64,000 nucleotides of DNA from Panopea generosa (GCA_029582155.1 CM055901.1:20129597-20193596), one strand, 5' to 3'; positions 47,206 through 60,500 are shown, numbered from the stretch's first letter. Made by a program: numbers and translations. Notes: generated by a model not told the origin, from the letters alone.

Positions 47206-47990
47206 TCATATTATTGAGCTGAGGTCAAAACAGAAATCGCATGTATCATATTATTGATCTGAGGTCAAAACAGGAATAACATGTATCCTAATATTGATCT
47301 GAGATCAAAAACAGGAATTGCATGTATCATATTATTGATCTGAGGTCAAAACAGGAATTGCATGTATCCTAATATTGATCTGAGATCAAAACAGGACTTG
47401 CATGTATCCTAATATTGATCTGAGGTCCAAACAGGAATTGAATGTATCATAATATTGAACTGAGTTCAAACAGGAGTTGCATGTATCATATTATTGAACT
47501 GAGGTCAAACAGGAATTGCATGTATCATATTATTGATCTGAGGTCAAAACAGGAATTGCATGTATCATATTATTTAAATATTGCTCTGAGGTCAAAACAA
47601 GAATTGCATGTATCATATTATTTAAATATTGCACTGAGATCATAACAGGAATTGCATGCAGTATTTCATATTACTTGAACATATTAAATATCTATAGACA
47701 GTCCAAAAAATCATCTCTATGACAAAAATTGGGCATATTAGTTTTCGTCAACATAATTTTTTATGATGTAGTGTCTCAAACTAACATTATTTCAGCCTGA
47801 CAATTCAACGTCATTGATATGTTCAGGCAAGTTGGAATAAAAAACAGCGTTTTACGCATGAGAGCTGAGTTACAATGAAAACACCAAACGAGGAATCGGA
47901 AGTGATATTAAGCTAGCTTAATATGATATGTTGATAGTTTATTATGTAATAAACAATAACTATTCAGTAATTCTCTTATATATAAAATAG

Positions 47991-48152
47991 ATGACATGAT
48001 GACAGTTAGAGATATCCCGTCAGACGTCAATACAGCTACCCTGACAGATCTGAATGCTGATATGAAATATGCTGTTCAGGTACAAGGTGTAACAAGATCA
48101 GGAAGTGTTGGACCCCCTAGTGAACCAAAGTATGGAATACCCGTCGATAACA
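47991..48152 (+). CDS. gp130-like receptor: third FN3 domain, part 2 (exon L)
   Basis: The acceptor is cttatatataaaatag and the donor GTCAGT follows 48152. It is 162 nt, phase 1 at both ends; exon K supplies G to make GAT. It encodes DDMMTVRDIPSDVNTATLTD, LNADMKYAVQVQGVT and SGSVGPPSEPKYGIPVDN. MKYAVQVQGVTRSGSVGPPS is an FN3 F-strand, FG-loop and G-strand. It should be the last extracellular exon before the membrane segment. A dispersed repeat begins about 20 nt after the donor. Confidence 0.88.
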
Positions 48153-49489
48153 GTCAGTGCCAATTCAATATTTTTATTATGCATCTGTGCCAAAGGCACA
48201 GAGTGAGCATTTGTGACCATGCGGTGTCCGTTCATTAACTTCTTCTCTGAAACTGCATGACATATTTTCACCAAATTTGGTGTGAACATGCTCATGCGAA
48301 GTTCTCTCAAAACCCCTTAAGTCATGATGCTTAGATTTGGGTCATGTTCGACTCCATCCAAGGGGTGTATCAATTTGTTTTAAATTTCTATTTTTTCTTA
48401 AAAACTACAAGGCCAGGCGCTTTGATATTTTGAATCTAGTATCACCTTATGATATTCTCCAAGAATTGTTCAAGCCATGATCCTAGGGTCAAAGTTAGCC
48501 TCTTACTGGAATCTTAACAGTTTAATAGAACTGACCAGCAAAATTTGATCATATTTGATATATATGATCCCTTTGATTTCTACATAGAAATGCTATCAGA
48601 AAGCAGTAAATTCTCTTTATGGATATTAAATACTCTTTAAAAGTCTCCGTCTCAACGGTTTTAACTAGATCATGCTACAGACTTCAAGCATTTTTTAGTC
48701 ATAGCAGTTAAGACTGGATCCTTCAAAGAGATTTAATATCCCATTTGTTAAAATAAAGGAAATACTAGGACACAGTAAGGAGACATTGATACAATGGGAA
48801 AACAGTAAAAAATCTCATCCAGTATTTACTCAAAACAGTTGAGTCTGTGGCCTTTAAAGGGGATTTAATATCCATTAGGGGCCAGCAGGGGCCTAGAAAG
48901 TGATGAAATCGTGAACTTTTAGAAATCTTTCGTTGCCATGGCCTGCACTTTTCCCTAAGAAATTGATATAATTATGCTTTACATAGAAAAAATACACACA
49001 AAACCCCTGATAATGCACCATTGGTCATTTACATTTACATATGGTGGAGTACTTTCACCCTTGCAACACACACACCACCTACTCACATTTGCAGTCGGGA
49101 GGGGAGTGGAGGGGCACTCTCCACTATGTCTCGGCTCGTAGTACTGGAAGTGAAATTCGATTGAGGTTCACTTTTTTATACATCTTATGGTTTAGTCTAA
49201 GTTTCTTTTTATGTAGAGGTTCTCCGTATCCCAGTAGCAGGAGAGGGACACCATTCCCACACACTACCCCCAGGTTGTCTCTCCTCAATAAGTTACTCAA
49301 AAAGGCAAATCATTCCTTTTAAAAGGAAAATTTACTTTTTCTAAATTCACAATTCAGACATGACAATGCTTTCAAAATACATAAATAAAGCCAAAATAAA
49401 GCAAATAAAAGTAGAAAGCACATTAAAATAAAGAAAATGTATTTTTAAAAGAAGAAAAACAAGGATTATTTATAACTGCCATTATGTGT
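48153..49489 (+). other. Sequence after exon L
   Basis: 48165-48520 is a dispersed repeat (gcatctgtgccaaaggcaca, ccatgcggtgtccgttc). 48520-49040 shows nothing. A + ORF at 49041-49322 has no recognisable domain and is not called. 49330-49470 is an AT-rich segment duplicated near 56580-56720. Confidence 0.5.
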
Positions 49490-49900
49490 CTACTGCACAG
49501 ATGGTATGGTCATTTTACCACACTTGTGATTCTCCCCTCTAAACTGCTCTATGCAAAAGTTGTTATGATGTAAAAGCAGACAACAACGAGAAGGTATCAA
49601 CTGTTTCCTCACTCTTGCTTTGTTGTCAGCGTTATTCATTTTGTAATCATCGTAACACACTTCGACAATATCGTCTGGTTTTCCTTCATGAATCTGTTGC
49701 GGTGCGATGCAGTATTCGTTATTCCGAAGAACCAGTCCATTGTGCCTCATAGTTAGTTCATTAACGAGAATGGTCACCGCCTCTATGTTCAGTTCCACAG
49801 AATTGCAATAATACAGTTTTGTTATATATTTGTGTATGTGTAATTTTTTGTGGCGCTTCCTGGATGTCCGAACATGGGTATGAGACTCACTATCTGACAT
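49490..49900 (-). CDS. Hypothetical protein or gene fragment, unrecognised
   Basis: Minus-strand ORF of 136 codons if it starts at the ATG at 49900; an open frame extends a little further upstream. The start is MSDSESHTHVRTSRKRHKK, rich in S, H, K and R. The middle has ELNIEAVTILVNELTMRHNG and the end several Cys and His (RCCLLLHHNNFCIEQF, ENHKCGKM). No signal peptide or membrane segment. I do not recognise it. The length and mixed composition are better than the background ORFs here. The 3' flank recurs near 56.6 kb without the ORF, so it may be part of a mobile element or a partial gene copy. Confidence 0.35.
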   Translation of the reverse strand: MSDSESHTHVRTSRKRHKKLHIHKYITKLYYCNSVELNIEAVTILVNELTMRHNGLVLRNNEYCIAPQQIHEGKPDDIVEVCYDDYKMNNADNKARVRKQLIPSRCCLLLHHNNFCIEQFRGENHKCGKMTIPSVQ

Positions 49901-49930
49901 ACTTCTGGATAGCAATTTCTGTTCGAACAA

Positions 49931-51060
49931 AGTAAAATCTTCATATGAATGTTGTTTGCATTAAACAATACGTTTCTCCATTTCGATATTGTTGGCAAGC
50001 ATTTTCTAGTTTAAGTTAGAAAATATCTTGGATTTATATTATGTACATTTAATATTAACTGAACCATCAATTCCTGATTGCATGTATTGCGTGTATTAAT
50101 TTGTTTACATGTAGTTACCATAAATACATTAAAGCTGGTGCCCAGATATTGCAAATGTTACGTAGATTGTTATTTTAATATCTCCGGTTGTCATAGTTCG
50201 ACATGTGAACATTTCTCTTTAAAACTGTACAATGTTTGTGGGGAGGGGTGGGGGGGCAATCCATTCAAACTTGTATCTGTCGTTGCCATCCAACTCAGTG
50301 AACAGTGAGAGCCCTATGTTTACTAGTGCGTTGTTCAATGATGTAAGTCGGATGAGTACTGATACAGCAGCATAGTACCATTGCTTAGTAATGCATACGT
50401 ATGATCAGTTAATTTGCCAAACCATTCTATCAGGACATAGAAATGGCGGACGTCTACCCTGTTGGTTTAAACAAGATACAATGTTATGATATACAAAATA
50501 TTTGTGACATCATGTCTGTTAATTTAACTTCATTAATATATATTGTTCTTTTGATGTTTAATACAGTGTCCTGTTGTGGGCCATGTGGAATATTTATTAA
50601 GTTCAGTAAATTAAAAAAAAAAAGGAAACAACGATGGTAGTTTACACTGCCGTCTTATAAAATATGCAGAGTATACCTGTTGAAGACTATAGAAGGTCTT
50701 AAGAGATTGGATTTATATTGCAAACGTGTACATGTACGTGTATGTGTACGTGTTACAGCTCTGAGAGACTACTTTGAAGTAAAAATTAATTAGCTTATGC
50801 ATGAAGAAATATAAGCATTGTAAAAAAATCTGATTGTCTCTCATACCGTGAAAAAAAAGGCGCAACTATGTAATGACGTAAACTATCAGACTCTTCAGTA
50901 AATTTATAATATTTATTATTGTATCAGAACATTGTACCAAACCATCGAACTTGTGACAATGTTTACACATTTAATATTTGGAATTGTAATAGGTCGTGGT
51001 GCTTAACTATCAGACTAGAACATTTACATTTTTAACCAGATTTTTCAAAATTAATACACC
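49931..51060. other. AT-rich stretch with one possible membrane-spanning ORF
   Basis: An open frame at 50441-50640 ends in a hydrophobic run (LTSLIYIVLLMFNTVSC) and a basic tail (KLKKKRKQRW). A cag before tgtcctgttg at 50568 or tag at 50440 would be in phase 1 with exon L. There is no box 1 motif, and similarity to known receptor tails is not visible, so this is only a weak candidate for a membrane exon. Confidence 0.15.
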
Positions 51061-51084
51061 TGATTATTAGATTGGCGAAGTTGG

Positions 51085-52200
51085 CGGGCAGGCAGGCAAG
51101 TGGACGAGCGGATGGGTGGGCGGATGGTCAGCATCAAATTTTTCGTTTCTGTTCAATAACTAGTGTATTTTTTCATCAGAACTGAACCAAACTTACACAA
51201 AATGTGTACCTCTATAAAATCTAGGCCAAGTTCGGTAACCAGCCAATACGGACCATTATCTTTAGAGTTATGGCCCTTTAATTAAACAAAAATGCTAAAA
51301 TTGCCCGTTTCTGCTTAATAACTTGAGTATTTTTTTATCACAACTGAAGTAAACTTACACAAAGTGTACATCTCTATAAAATCTAGGCCAAGTTGAATAA
51401 CCAGCCAATTCAAACTATTATCTTAAGAGTTATGGCCCTTTAATTTGTCAAAAATGCTAAAACTTACTGTTTCTGCTCAAATACTAAATTATTCTTTATT
51501 AGAACTGAAGCAAACTTACACAAAGTGTGCATCTCTATAAAATCTAGTCCAAGTTTGATAACCAGCCAAAACGGACCATTATCTAATGAGTAATGGCCCT
51601 TTGATTAGTCAAAAATGCTAAAATTGCCTGTTTCCGTTCAATAACTAGAGTATTTTTTATCAGAACTAAAGCAAACTTACACAAAGTGTGAATCTCTATA
51701 AAATCTAGGCTAAGTGCAATAACCAGCCAATTCAGACTATTATATTTAGAGTTATGGCCCTTTAATTAGTCAAAAATGCTAAAATTAAATGTTTCCACTC
51801 AATAACTAGAGTATTCTTTATTTGAACTGAAGCCAACTTACACAAAGTGTATATCTCTATAAAATCTGAGCCAAGTTCAATAACAAGCCAATTCTGACCA
51901 TTATCTTTAGAGTTATGGCCCTTTAATTAGTAAAAAATGCTAAAATTTATTGTTTCCGCAACCAAATTTATACAATTTTTCTAGCGATAAAGTAAAAATA
52001 ATTTTCTTTTGTTATTTTGATGAAGATACTAAAAATGTTTGGCTTGATGTATTGGTATATATTAGAATAAAACTCCATTAATGTGCACATTTTTATCTTG
52101 AAAAAGGTTTGCGGTACCCTGGCTCAGTTGATAGCCATGAGGCAAAAATATTATAAAAAAGACAAATGATTTATTAGAAAAATGTACAGGTCTGTTTAAA
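51085..52200. repeat. Dispersed 'ttatggccctttaattagtc' repeat element, copy 2
   Basis: Same head (gattggcgaagttggcgggc), about six units and same tail (tttgttattttgatgaagat, gatagccatgaggcaaaaat) as 17373-19300. A further shared piece (acagaatagctaaaatgttt) is at 52398, matching 19727. Confidence 0.75.
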
Positions 52201-53700
52201 GTTGTTTGCATGCAGTTCATTTGCTTTGTTTATAAATTGTATATGTTTACCTGTTATTTAGTTGCTTTGTTTATCTTTCTTTGCATGCAAATGTGTTGTT
52301 TTATTTATGCTTGTTTACATGCAATAATGTTTTTGTTTATAATTGTAATAATCCTGCATAACATATTTTGACCTGATTTCGTCATCCTTGAACTAAGTTA
52401 CAGAATAGCTAAAATGTTTGAAAAACATGGTTTTTGGGTAATTTGCATGTCTCTTGTTAATATTTGTAATTGTATTAGAATATGGCACCAGATCATGAAC
52501 CATTCACACTTTTAATTGTGTATTTGTAAATATATTTACATAAATTCAAACTTGTATCAGCTATATTCCCCATGTATCGGTTATTAAAATAAATACAAAG
52601 AGCTGTTTCAACAATTAGTATGATGGTGTTACCAGTTTTCGATCATTTAAGAATCACTGTTAAATATTTCAATGCACAATGCAGGAATATAATGTTTAAA
52701 TAACCATAAAATAATATTTTTCTACCCAAAAGATTACAAATATGACTTTTATGCTCATTGCCTTCACAGTCACTTTAGATCACAGTGACCCCAATATTTG
52801 TCCAACAAAGTGGAGACACCTGAAATCGATCACATGACTGGATGACGCAATGTGTTAAACTGAAATGACATTGGGCTGCTAAAGTGCTAATAAATGAAAG
52901 CAGATAAAACTGTGCTTACCTTTCACTTGAATAAATATTACTGAATGGGTTTATTCCATAACAATATCAAATCACTGAACAGCATGAGGTTTTTTAAATT
53001 TTCTAAAAAAAGTGTTTTTTTTAAAAAATCAATGTAACAAAATAAAAACACTGAGTTTAATAAAATATATATTTTATTTTGGTTTTATACTTTATTTATG
53101 CATCTTTATATATCCACCTCCTCTTATCCACTGCGTATAACAAACATTTTCAGGTATTACCTAATTGTTTTTCTACATTTAACATTTAGTCCTGTGCTAA
53201 TTTCAAACTTATTTTTAAAAAAGAATCTATAAGAAGGTCACTCATCCAGAACCTCTATAAATTCTGACATGCACAAGTGAAATATTTTTTACCTTGACCT
53301 GTAATGCATCAGTTTTCAGCAGACGTGTTTGAAATCGATACTTAGCTTTTGTGGAGATTTTATATAAACTGAAAAATGGACATAGTGAGAATCTCATTTT
53401 TTCAGGTCTGTATAATAAAATAACCTTCTTACTTGTAGCGGAAGCATTATTTTTTTATATTTTTCATTGCATTCAATGACCACGTGTTTACTGTTTGTAA
53501 ATATTGCCAATTGTGCAGGAAGTGATTGAATTTAGGTCATGAATTAAGCATTTTAGGTCACCTATGGATGGCAGATAGAAATCATATCGTCCTTCCTAAA
53601 TTTCCTGTCCAGTCCAGAACATTGTTTTACACGGAGGGTTTTAGAAATAACTTGGCACACATTATCAAGTGTCGTAGCTCAAATGGCAATGTGACTACCA
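52201..53700. other. AT-rich stretch, mostly without features
   Basis: 53410-53550 matches the dispersed repeat at 30320-30500. No exon, RNA gene or other element was recognised. Confidence 0.5.
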
Positions 53701-55590
53701 AGGTTTAACATTAACAATATATGTGACTACAAATGTTTAACATTACTATTATACATGATAACCTAGATTTAACATTAACAGTATATGTGATTACCAAGGT
53801 TTAACATATTACCAAGGTTTAACATTAACAATATATGTGATTACCAAGTTTTAACGTTAACAATATATGTGATTACCAAGGTTTAACATTAACAATGTAT
53901 GTGATTACCAAGTTTTAACATTAACAATATAATTTATTATGTGATTACCAAGGTTTAACATTAACATTGTACATGATTACCAAGGTTTAACATTAACAAT
54001 AATCGTGGTTACCAAGGTATAACATTTACAATACATGTGATTACCAAGGTTTAACATTAATATTATACATGATTACCAAGGTTTAATATTAACAATATTC
54101 AGTAGAACTTCAAACTTCTGGAACACCACCGATCGCTCGGACAACTTACCCAGTCCCTGCCAAATTCCTATTAAATTTCTATTGTTCTACCACCGATGGC
54201 TAGAACACAGATAGGTGGAACAGTCGAACTAGAAATTAGATCCCACCAACACACTTACCTGTGTTTTTCGCACCTTTCGGTCGAACAGCTGATCAAAGAT
54301 AAAGAAAACCTGAGAAGTTTGCCATATTTGTTCACGAATTCAAAGGTGTGAAGTAATTTCTATACGTCATAATATTCCCCCTGTCTTAAAAAGCGAGAAG
54401 TTTGTTATGATAATTTGGCAAGTGTGTTTATAATTGGTTACATGTTTGCTTTAATTGTATACTGATGATGCATTAATTTAGTAAATTGGTTCCTAATTTG
54501 ATGTTAACTGGTAATTTAAAATCAAAATAAAACCAGTTTATATTGCAAACATTGAAAAGTAAATAGTGTCACATATAATTTTACCCTATAAATCTTAGAC
54601 ATCGGAAGTTCATTGCACAATGTCGCATTTAACAACACATTTACCTGAAGAAGAAACAGCTGAGCAACTTAGTGATGGACCCAGTAACTGGGGGATAACT
54701 AAGTCAGCCGAGCAACTTGGTGAATTTACATTCTCACTCACACTGAAAGCTAAATATAACTATTTATACATGAATATATAAGATTACTATGATAAAAGGT
54801 AAATTAGGTAATTATAGTATAATACAATTAATTATATTTAGAAGTTATCATTGTATTTTCTACATAAACAAGAAAAATACATCAGTAACATCGGATTCAT
54901 CTATTGCACCTGTTCAAAGCATACACATGGGATTCAATAACACGTTCATAAACGTACTTATACACGATGTACATGTACGATGAATGGTGTAGCTTGACTG
55001 GAACAACTGCTGACTCAAACTATTTTGTCCAGTCCCATCGAGTTTGAGTGGTTGAAGTTCTACTGTATGTGATTACCTAGGTTTAACATTAACAATATAT
55101 GTGATTACCAAGGTTTAACATTAACAATATATGTGATTACCAAGGTTTAACATTAATATCATACATGATTACCAAGGTTTAACATGAACAATAATAGTGG
55201 TTACCAAGGTTTAACATTTACAATACATGTGATTACCAAGGTTTAACGTTAATATTATACATGATTACCAAGGTTTAATATTTACAATACATGTGATTAC
55301 CAAGGTTTAACATTAATGTTATACATGATGACCAAGATTTAACATTAACAATATATGTGATTACCAAGGTTTAACATATTACCAAGGTTTAACATTAACA
55401 ATATACATGGTTACCAAGGTTTAACATTAACAATACATGTGATTACCAAGGTTTAACATTAATATTATACATGATTACCAAGGTTTAACATTAACAATAC
55501 ATGTGATTACCAAGGTTTAATATTAATATTATACATGATTACCAAGGTTTAACATTAACAATATATGTGATTACCTAGATTTAACATTAA
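53700..55590. repeat. 32-nt minisatellite in two blocks
   Basis: The unit is gtgattaccaaggtttaaca + ttaacaatatat. The blocks 53700-54099 and 55068-55590 are separated by the pogo-like insertion. The right block ends in a SINE family 2 tail (55590-55690). Confidence 0.95.
54100..55065. mobile_element. pogo-like TIR element inside the 32-nt array
   Basis: CAGTAGAACTTCAAAC at 54100 and gttgaagttctactg ending at 55065 are inverted ends, with TA on the right and a decayed TT on the left. Ends of the CAGTAGAAC type are seen in pogo/Tigger-like elements (established knowledge). The 966-bp interior has no transposase-length ORF. Confidence 0.7.
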
Positions 55591-55689
55591 CTGGTTAACC
55601 ATCCAGGATCCCAGGAAACAGTGGTTAGGTTAACTGATCGTCTGTTAGTCATAGATGGCATAAAAATTACATTAAATATTCATTCATTC

Positions 55690-57290
55690 AAATCAAAGAA
55701 ATTTAAAAGGTTTTGTTATTTAATTTATGATAACAAATGTCTTCAGATTCTATAAACTATTAACTCTTTCTCGTCTCACACAGCAATTAATTTTGTACTG
55801 TTCTACATTTAGAGAAATGCAATTCTGGAACATTAGATACATTACCAATGTTCTAAAAGTGCCATGTTCCCATAGACAGTCCTCTGTTGGTCCAATTATG
55901 CAGAAAAAAAACATTTTATTGACCAGGTTGCTTTTTCACAATTTTGATGGTTTAATGGCACCCCTTCATTTTTGACAATTCTGCCCATTTGTTGCAGTGT
56001 ATCACTGCATATCTTTAAACTGTTATAGCTTCATCAAACAGTTACCAATATTATCCAAACTTGGCAGAAATTATAAAAATGTTCCAATGTTTTTTAATTT
56101 TTATGTACAAAGAAATATGATCATTTTATGCATTTTCAACAAAAATAGTGCCCAACCTCCTTACACAGCTCTAATTTCTTGGGTGTAAGAATCTTGCTAC
56201 CATCATGTAAGGAGGTTATTGGAAAGTGACACCTGAAACACCTCTTAAACAAGATACAAAAATAAGAAAACTCATATATTCTGGGGCATTGGACAAATGT
56301 TGTTTAAGGCACATTGAAAGGTGTAACCCCACCATTGATTTTTGTTCTTAATTCTATAATAAATAATAAAAGTTTGAAGGCTTGTCATTCATAGAGAGAT
56401 CCAAATGGAAGAAGTGAAAACTACATTTTACTGTTTGTCAACCTATGCACTATCAAAATATGATGAGAAAAGTAGAGTCTTGTGTCATATAAGAGATTTT
56501 TTCCTGCTCAGTGTGTATGCTGTTGACTAGTGAAAGTAGACTTTCGAAATCATGTATTCATATCCCGATATCCAAGCATAAATCTTTTTCTAAATTCGCA
56601 ATTCACAATTCAAACATGACAATGCTTTCAAAATGTTCAAAATATATAGCGATAATGCCATTCAAATGAAAAATTGAGCATTTAAATAAGGAAAATGCGT
56701 TTTTAAAGATGAACAAACAAGGATTATTTATAACCGCCGCAATGCAACTACGTCCCATGGAAGCACTTCCTTTTTCAAATTGTGGTACTATGCTTAAAAT
56801 TCACAGCAGGGCATCGAAATATTGGAAATATAATATAGCCAGAGGTATGAAAACAAAAAGTCCATAATTAGGGCCCCTGTTATAATATTAATGACATTTC
56901 AAAAACATATACATGTAAAGTAAAACCTGTTTTAGCGGTCACCTCTATTAAGCAGCCACTTGTCTTAAGCAGACATATTTGCTTTTTCCCATTTCTATGC
57001 TTTCAGAGCAAATTCACCTGTATTAAGCAACAACCTGTCATAAAAGGTCACTTTTCTTCCATTGATTGACTGCTTAAGACAAGTTTGACTGTAGTGTACT
57101 ATGTGTAGTATGACTCACAAAAAGAAGTGCAATCAACAAATAGAGATAATAATGGCATTTGACACAATTAAATAAAAACGTATTTCCAAAATGTTCATTC
57201 ATTACAATTTTGTATTGAGCATTGCCGGGCTAAATCATTTATCTGTAATATTACATAACATAATTAACAGCATTTAAAAAATTAGTATTA
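55690..57290. other. Mostly unrecognised sequence
   Basis: 56575-56760 repeats the flank of the ORF at 49490 (ctttttctaaattcgcaatt, acatgacaatgctttcaaaa, aacaaggattatttataac). 56919-57097 is a TACAGTCAAACCTGT-type MITE with worn left end. The rest shows no feature. Confidence 0.5.
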
Positions 57291-57354
57291 TTTATTTACC
57301 GTTAAGATGTCTTTTTGACTGATAATTAATGTACGTTTGCCTAAAATAATTGTG

Positions 57355-58980
57355 TTCACACTGTACAAAACACCTGTGCCTCAAACAATGATAACCTGCC
57401 ACCAACCATACAAAACACCTGTGCCTCAAACAATGATAACCCGCCCAGTTTCTGTACAAAACACCTGTGCCTAAAACAATGATAACCTGTCCAGCTATGG
57501 TACAAAACACCTGTGCCTCAAACAATGATAACCCACCCAGATTCTGTACAAAACACATATGCCTCAAACAATGATAACATTTCCAGCTACTGTACAAAAC
57601 ACCTGTGCCTCAAACAATGATAACCCGCCTAGCTACGTACAAAACACCTGTGCCTCAAACAATGATAACCTCTCCAGCTACCGTACAAAACACCTGTGTC
57701 TCAAACAATGATAACCCGTCCAGCTACGTACAAAACACCTGTGCCTCAAACAATGATAACCTGCCAAGCTACAATACAAAACACCTGTGCCTAAAACAAT
57801 AATAACCTGCCCAGCTACTGTACAAAACACCTGTGCCTCAAAAAATGATAACCAGCCCAGCTACTGTACAAAACACCTGTGCCTCAAACAATGATAACCA
57901 GCCCAGCTACCGTACAAACCACCTGTGCCTCAAACAATGATAAACCACACAGCTACGTACAAAACACCTGCGCCTAAAACAGTGATAACCAGCCCAGCTA
58001 CCGTACAAAACACCTGTGCCGCAAACAATGATAACCAACCTAGCTACCATACAAAACACCTGTGCCTCAAACAGTGATAATGCTCCCAGCTACCGTACAA
58101 AACACCTGTGCCTCAAACAGTGATAACCCGCCCAGCATCTGTACAAAACACCTGTGCCTCAAACAATGATAACCTGCCCAGCTATTGTACAAAACGCTTG
58201 TGTCTCAAACAATGATAACCAGCCCAGCTGTTACGGTACAAAACACCTAAGCCTCAAATAATGATAACCAGCCCAGCTACCATACAAAATACCTGTGCCT
58301 CAAACAGTGATAACCCACCCAGCTACGGTACAAAACACCTGTGCCTCAAACAATGATAACCAGCCCAGCTACTGTACAAAACACCTGTGCCTCAAACAAG
58401 GATAAACAGCCCAGCTACTGTACAAAACACCTGTGCTACAAACAGTGATAACCAGTCCAGCTACTGTACAAAACACATGTGCCTAAAACAATGATAACCA
58501 GCCCAGCTACAGCAAAAAACACCTTTGCCTCAAACAATGATAACCCACCCAGTTACCGTACAAAACACCTGTGCCTCAAACAATGATAACCAGCCCAGCT
58601 CATGTACAAAACACCTGTGCCTCAAACAATGATAACCAGTCCAGTAACCATACAAAAACCTGTGCCTCAAACAGTGAAAACCAGCCCAGCTACTGTACAA
58701 AACACCTGTGCCTCAAACAATGATAACCAGCCCAGCGACCATACAGAAACCTGTGCCTCAAACAATGATAACCAAACCAGCTACTGTACAAAACACCTGT
58801 GCCTCAAACAATGATAACCAGCCCAGTTCCTGTACAAAACACCTGTGCCTCAAACAATGATAACCAGCCCGCAACCATACAAAAACCTGTGCCTCAAACA
58901 ATGATAAACCAATCAGCTACTGTACAAAACACCTGTGCCTCAAACAATGATAACCAGCCCAGCTACCATACAAAACACCT
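57355..58980. repeat. 46-nt minisatellite, about 36 units
   Basis: The unit is gtacaaaacacctgtgcctc + aaacaatgataaccagccca + gctacc. Two units reappear in reverse orientation at 60386-60500. Short ORFs in the array have no meaning. Confidence 0.95.
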
Positions 58981-60395
58981 GGCCCCGGTTTCATGAAAAT
59001 ACTTAACTATCTACTTAAGCTCAAACTCAAAATATGACTTAAGTCTCATATTCTACTCAGTTGAGATTGATTCTTGAATGGAGTTCACGAAACGACTTAA
59101 GTAGCTACTCAGTTTTTACGTTACTTAAACGTTTATGAGGCCCAACATAGAAACTCTTCTTTGAGAAGGAAGTAATCAATAAAAAGTTTGGGAAAATGAC
59201 ATAGATGTTAACAGACTCTAAGCTGCCGAACGTCAAACAAACTGTCTGGGTCTGAAAATGGAAAAGAAACGGCCGCAAAACAGGACCGAGCCCTAAAGGA
59301 TGTCAGCTGTTGAAATCATCCTTCAACACGCGAACATCCTTTACTGCAAGTTTAAAGGGGCAACTTCACGGGCGAAAAAGAAGGAGACGAAGTGAGAGGA
59401 CATAGCCACAGAGCTGAATTCGTGAGTAGTCAATAAGATAATTGTTGTTTATTGTCAGTGAACTTTTACCGAATCTATTATAGACAATAGTAAAATAAAT
59501 ATTCATTTTTCTGTATCATTGATAGCATCTTTATTTCAACGTTTACTGGCTAAATGTTGGTCTAAAAGATAACTGCAGCAATAGTATTATGATCTAAAAA
59601 TAGCCACAATAGGTTTTCCAATACAGTATAAACATAATGTCCAGGAGAGGGTGGGAGGGGTAAAAAACTGTATTGTTTTTTTTAAGCAATATCCTTACAT
59701 TTTAAAGAGGCGTTGGACATATTATCAATACTTCTGCTTCTTAGAAATTATATCTGTTTACATATTAATTTCTATATTCCAGTATGGGTAAAACAAATGT
59801 GAAAAGGACAGTTGGTGAATTAAAAAAGATGTTCACAAATGGAAAGACAAGAGGTAAATAAGTTTTTTATCCATCAACCATTTTTATAGCCAAAAAATAA
59901 TGTATGTGCATTTCAGGTTACCCATTCAAAATATTGAGGTAGGTATGTTGGTAATTAGATTTTTCTATATTCATTTTATGTAATGTGGATCTATATAGAA
60001 CTCGCTGTTGGACTTTTATTGTACTTATATGATAAAATTAGTCCTAAAAAACTTAAGCATAACAAGATAGTCTGATATGTTTTCCTGTCCTGAAACGTTA
60101 TAGCCATATATTTCTATTTTGCCTAAATTGATTTGCTTAATTAAAAATAATAGAACTTTCATACCCAATATTTATACACTAAAAGTATAGTCCTCTTTGG
60201 ACAAATGGTCTAAGGTGCCAGCTCAAGAGCACTAACCTCTCACTGCTAAAGTCGTAGGTTCGAGTCTGATTCACTCCAAAAACTTTTTGTGAGAAAATTT
60301 ACCAGTTACTTGCGGAAAGGCAGTGCCTGTACTCAGATTCAATCTGAGGTCTACCATCACCAATAGTATTTTCGTGAATGCAGGGCCAGGTGTTT
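58981..60395. mobile_element. Possible Harbinger-like element with array units in its inverted repeats
   Basis: ggccccggtttcatgaaaat (58981) faces attttcgtgaatgcagggcc (60371-60390). The match continues outward into the 46-nt array unit (ccatacaaaacacct facing aggtgttttgtatgg). GGGCC-type ends are common in PIF/Harbinger elements. It overlaps the first half of the Myb/SANT-like pseudogene. Boundaries are tentative because two exons lie outside. Confidence 0.4.
60190..60360 (+). repeat. tRNA-derived SINE, family 3
   Basis: tctcactgctaaagtcgtag, B-box-like aggttcgagtctgattcact, cagttacttgcggaaaggca. Matches 35509-35705. Confidence 0.75.
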
Positions 60396-60500
60396 TGTAT
60401 GGTAGCTGGGCTGGTTATCATTGTTTGAGTCATTGTTTGAGGCACAGGTGTTTTGTACGGTAGCTGGGCTGGTAATCATTGTTTGAGACACAGGTGTTTT
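60386..60500. repeat. Inverted fragment of the 46-nt array
   Basis: aggtgttttgtatggtagct and ggctggttatcattgtttga are the reverse complement of the units at 57355-58980. Confidence 0.9.

Larger units (their letters stand above)
45815..47675. repeat. 40-nt minisatellite, about 37 units
   Basis: The unit is aggtcaaaacaggaattgca + tgtatcatattattgatctg. It is interrupted by MITEs at 46722-46904 and 47023-47205. Confidence 0.95.
44582..47990 (+). other. Intron K-L
   Basis: 44760-45720 has no recognised feature. 45722-45805 is a SINE family 3 tail. 45815-47675 is the 40-nt array with two MITEs. 47680-47990 is unique AT-rich sequence ending in the acceptor. Confidence 0.65.

Noticed and set aside
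49041-49322. ORF of 93 codons with a hydrophobic stretch, considered as membrane exon
   Set aside because: No acceptor in phase 1 with exon L before the hydrophobic part, and no receptor-like tail.
57292-58996. ORFs in the 57-59 kb region
   Set aside because: Frames of the 46-nt repeat.
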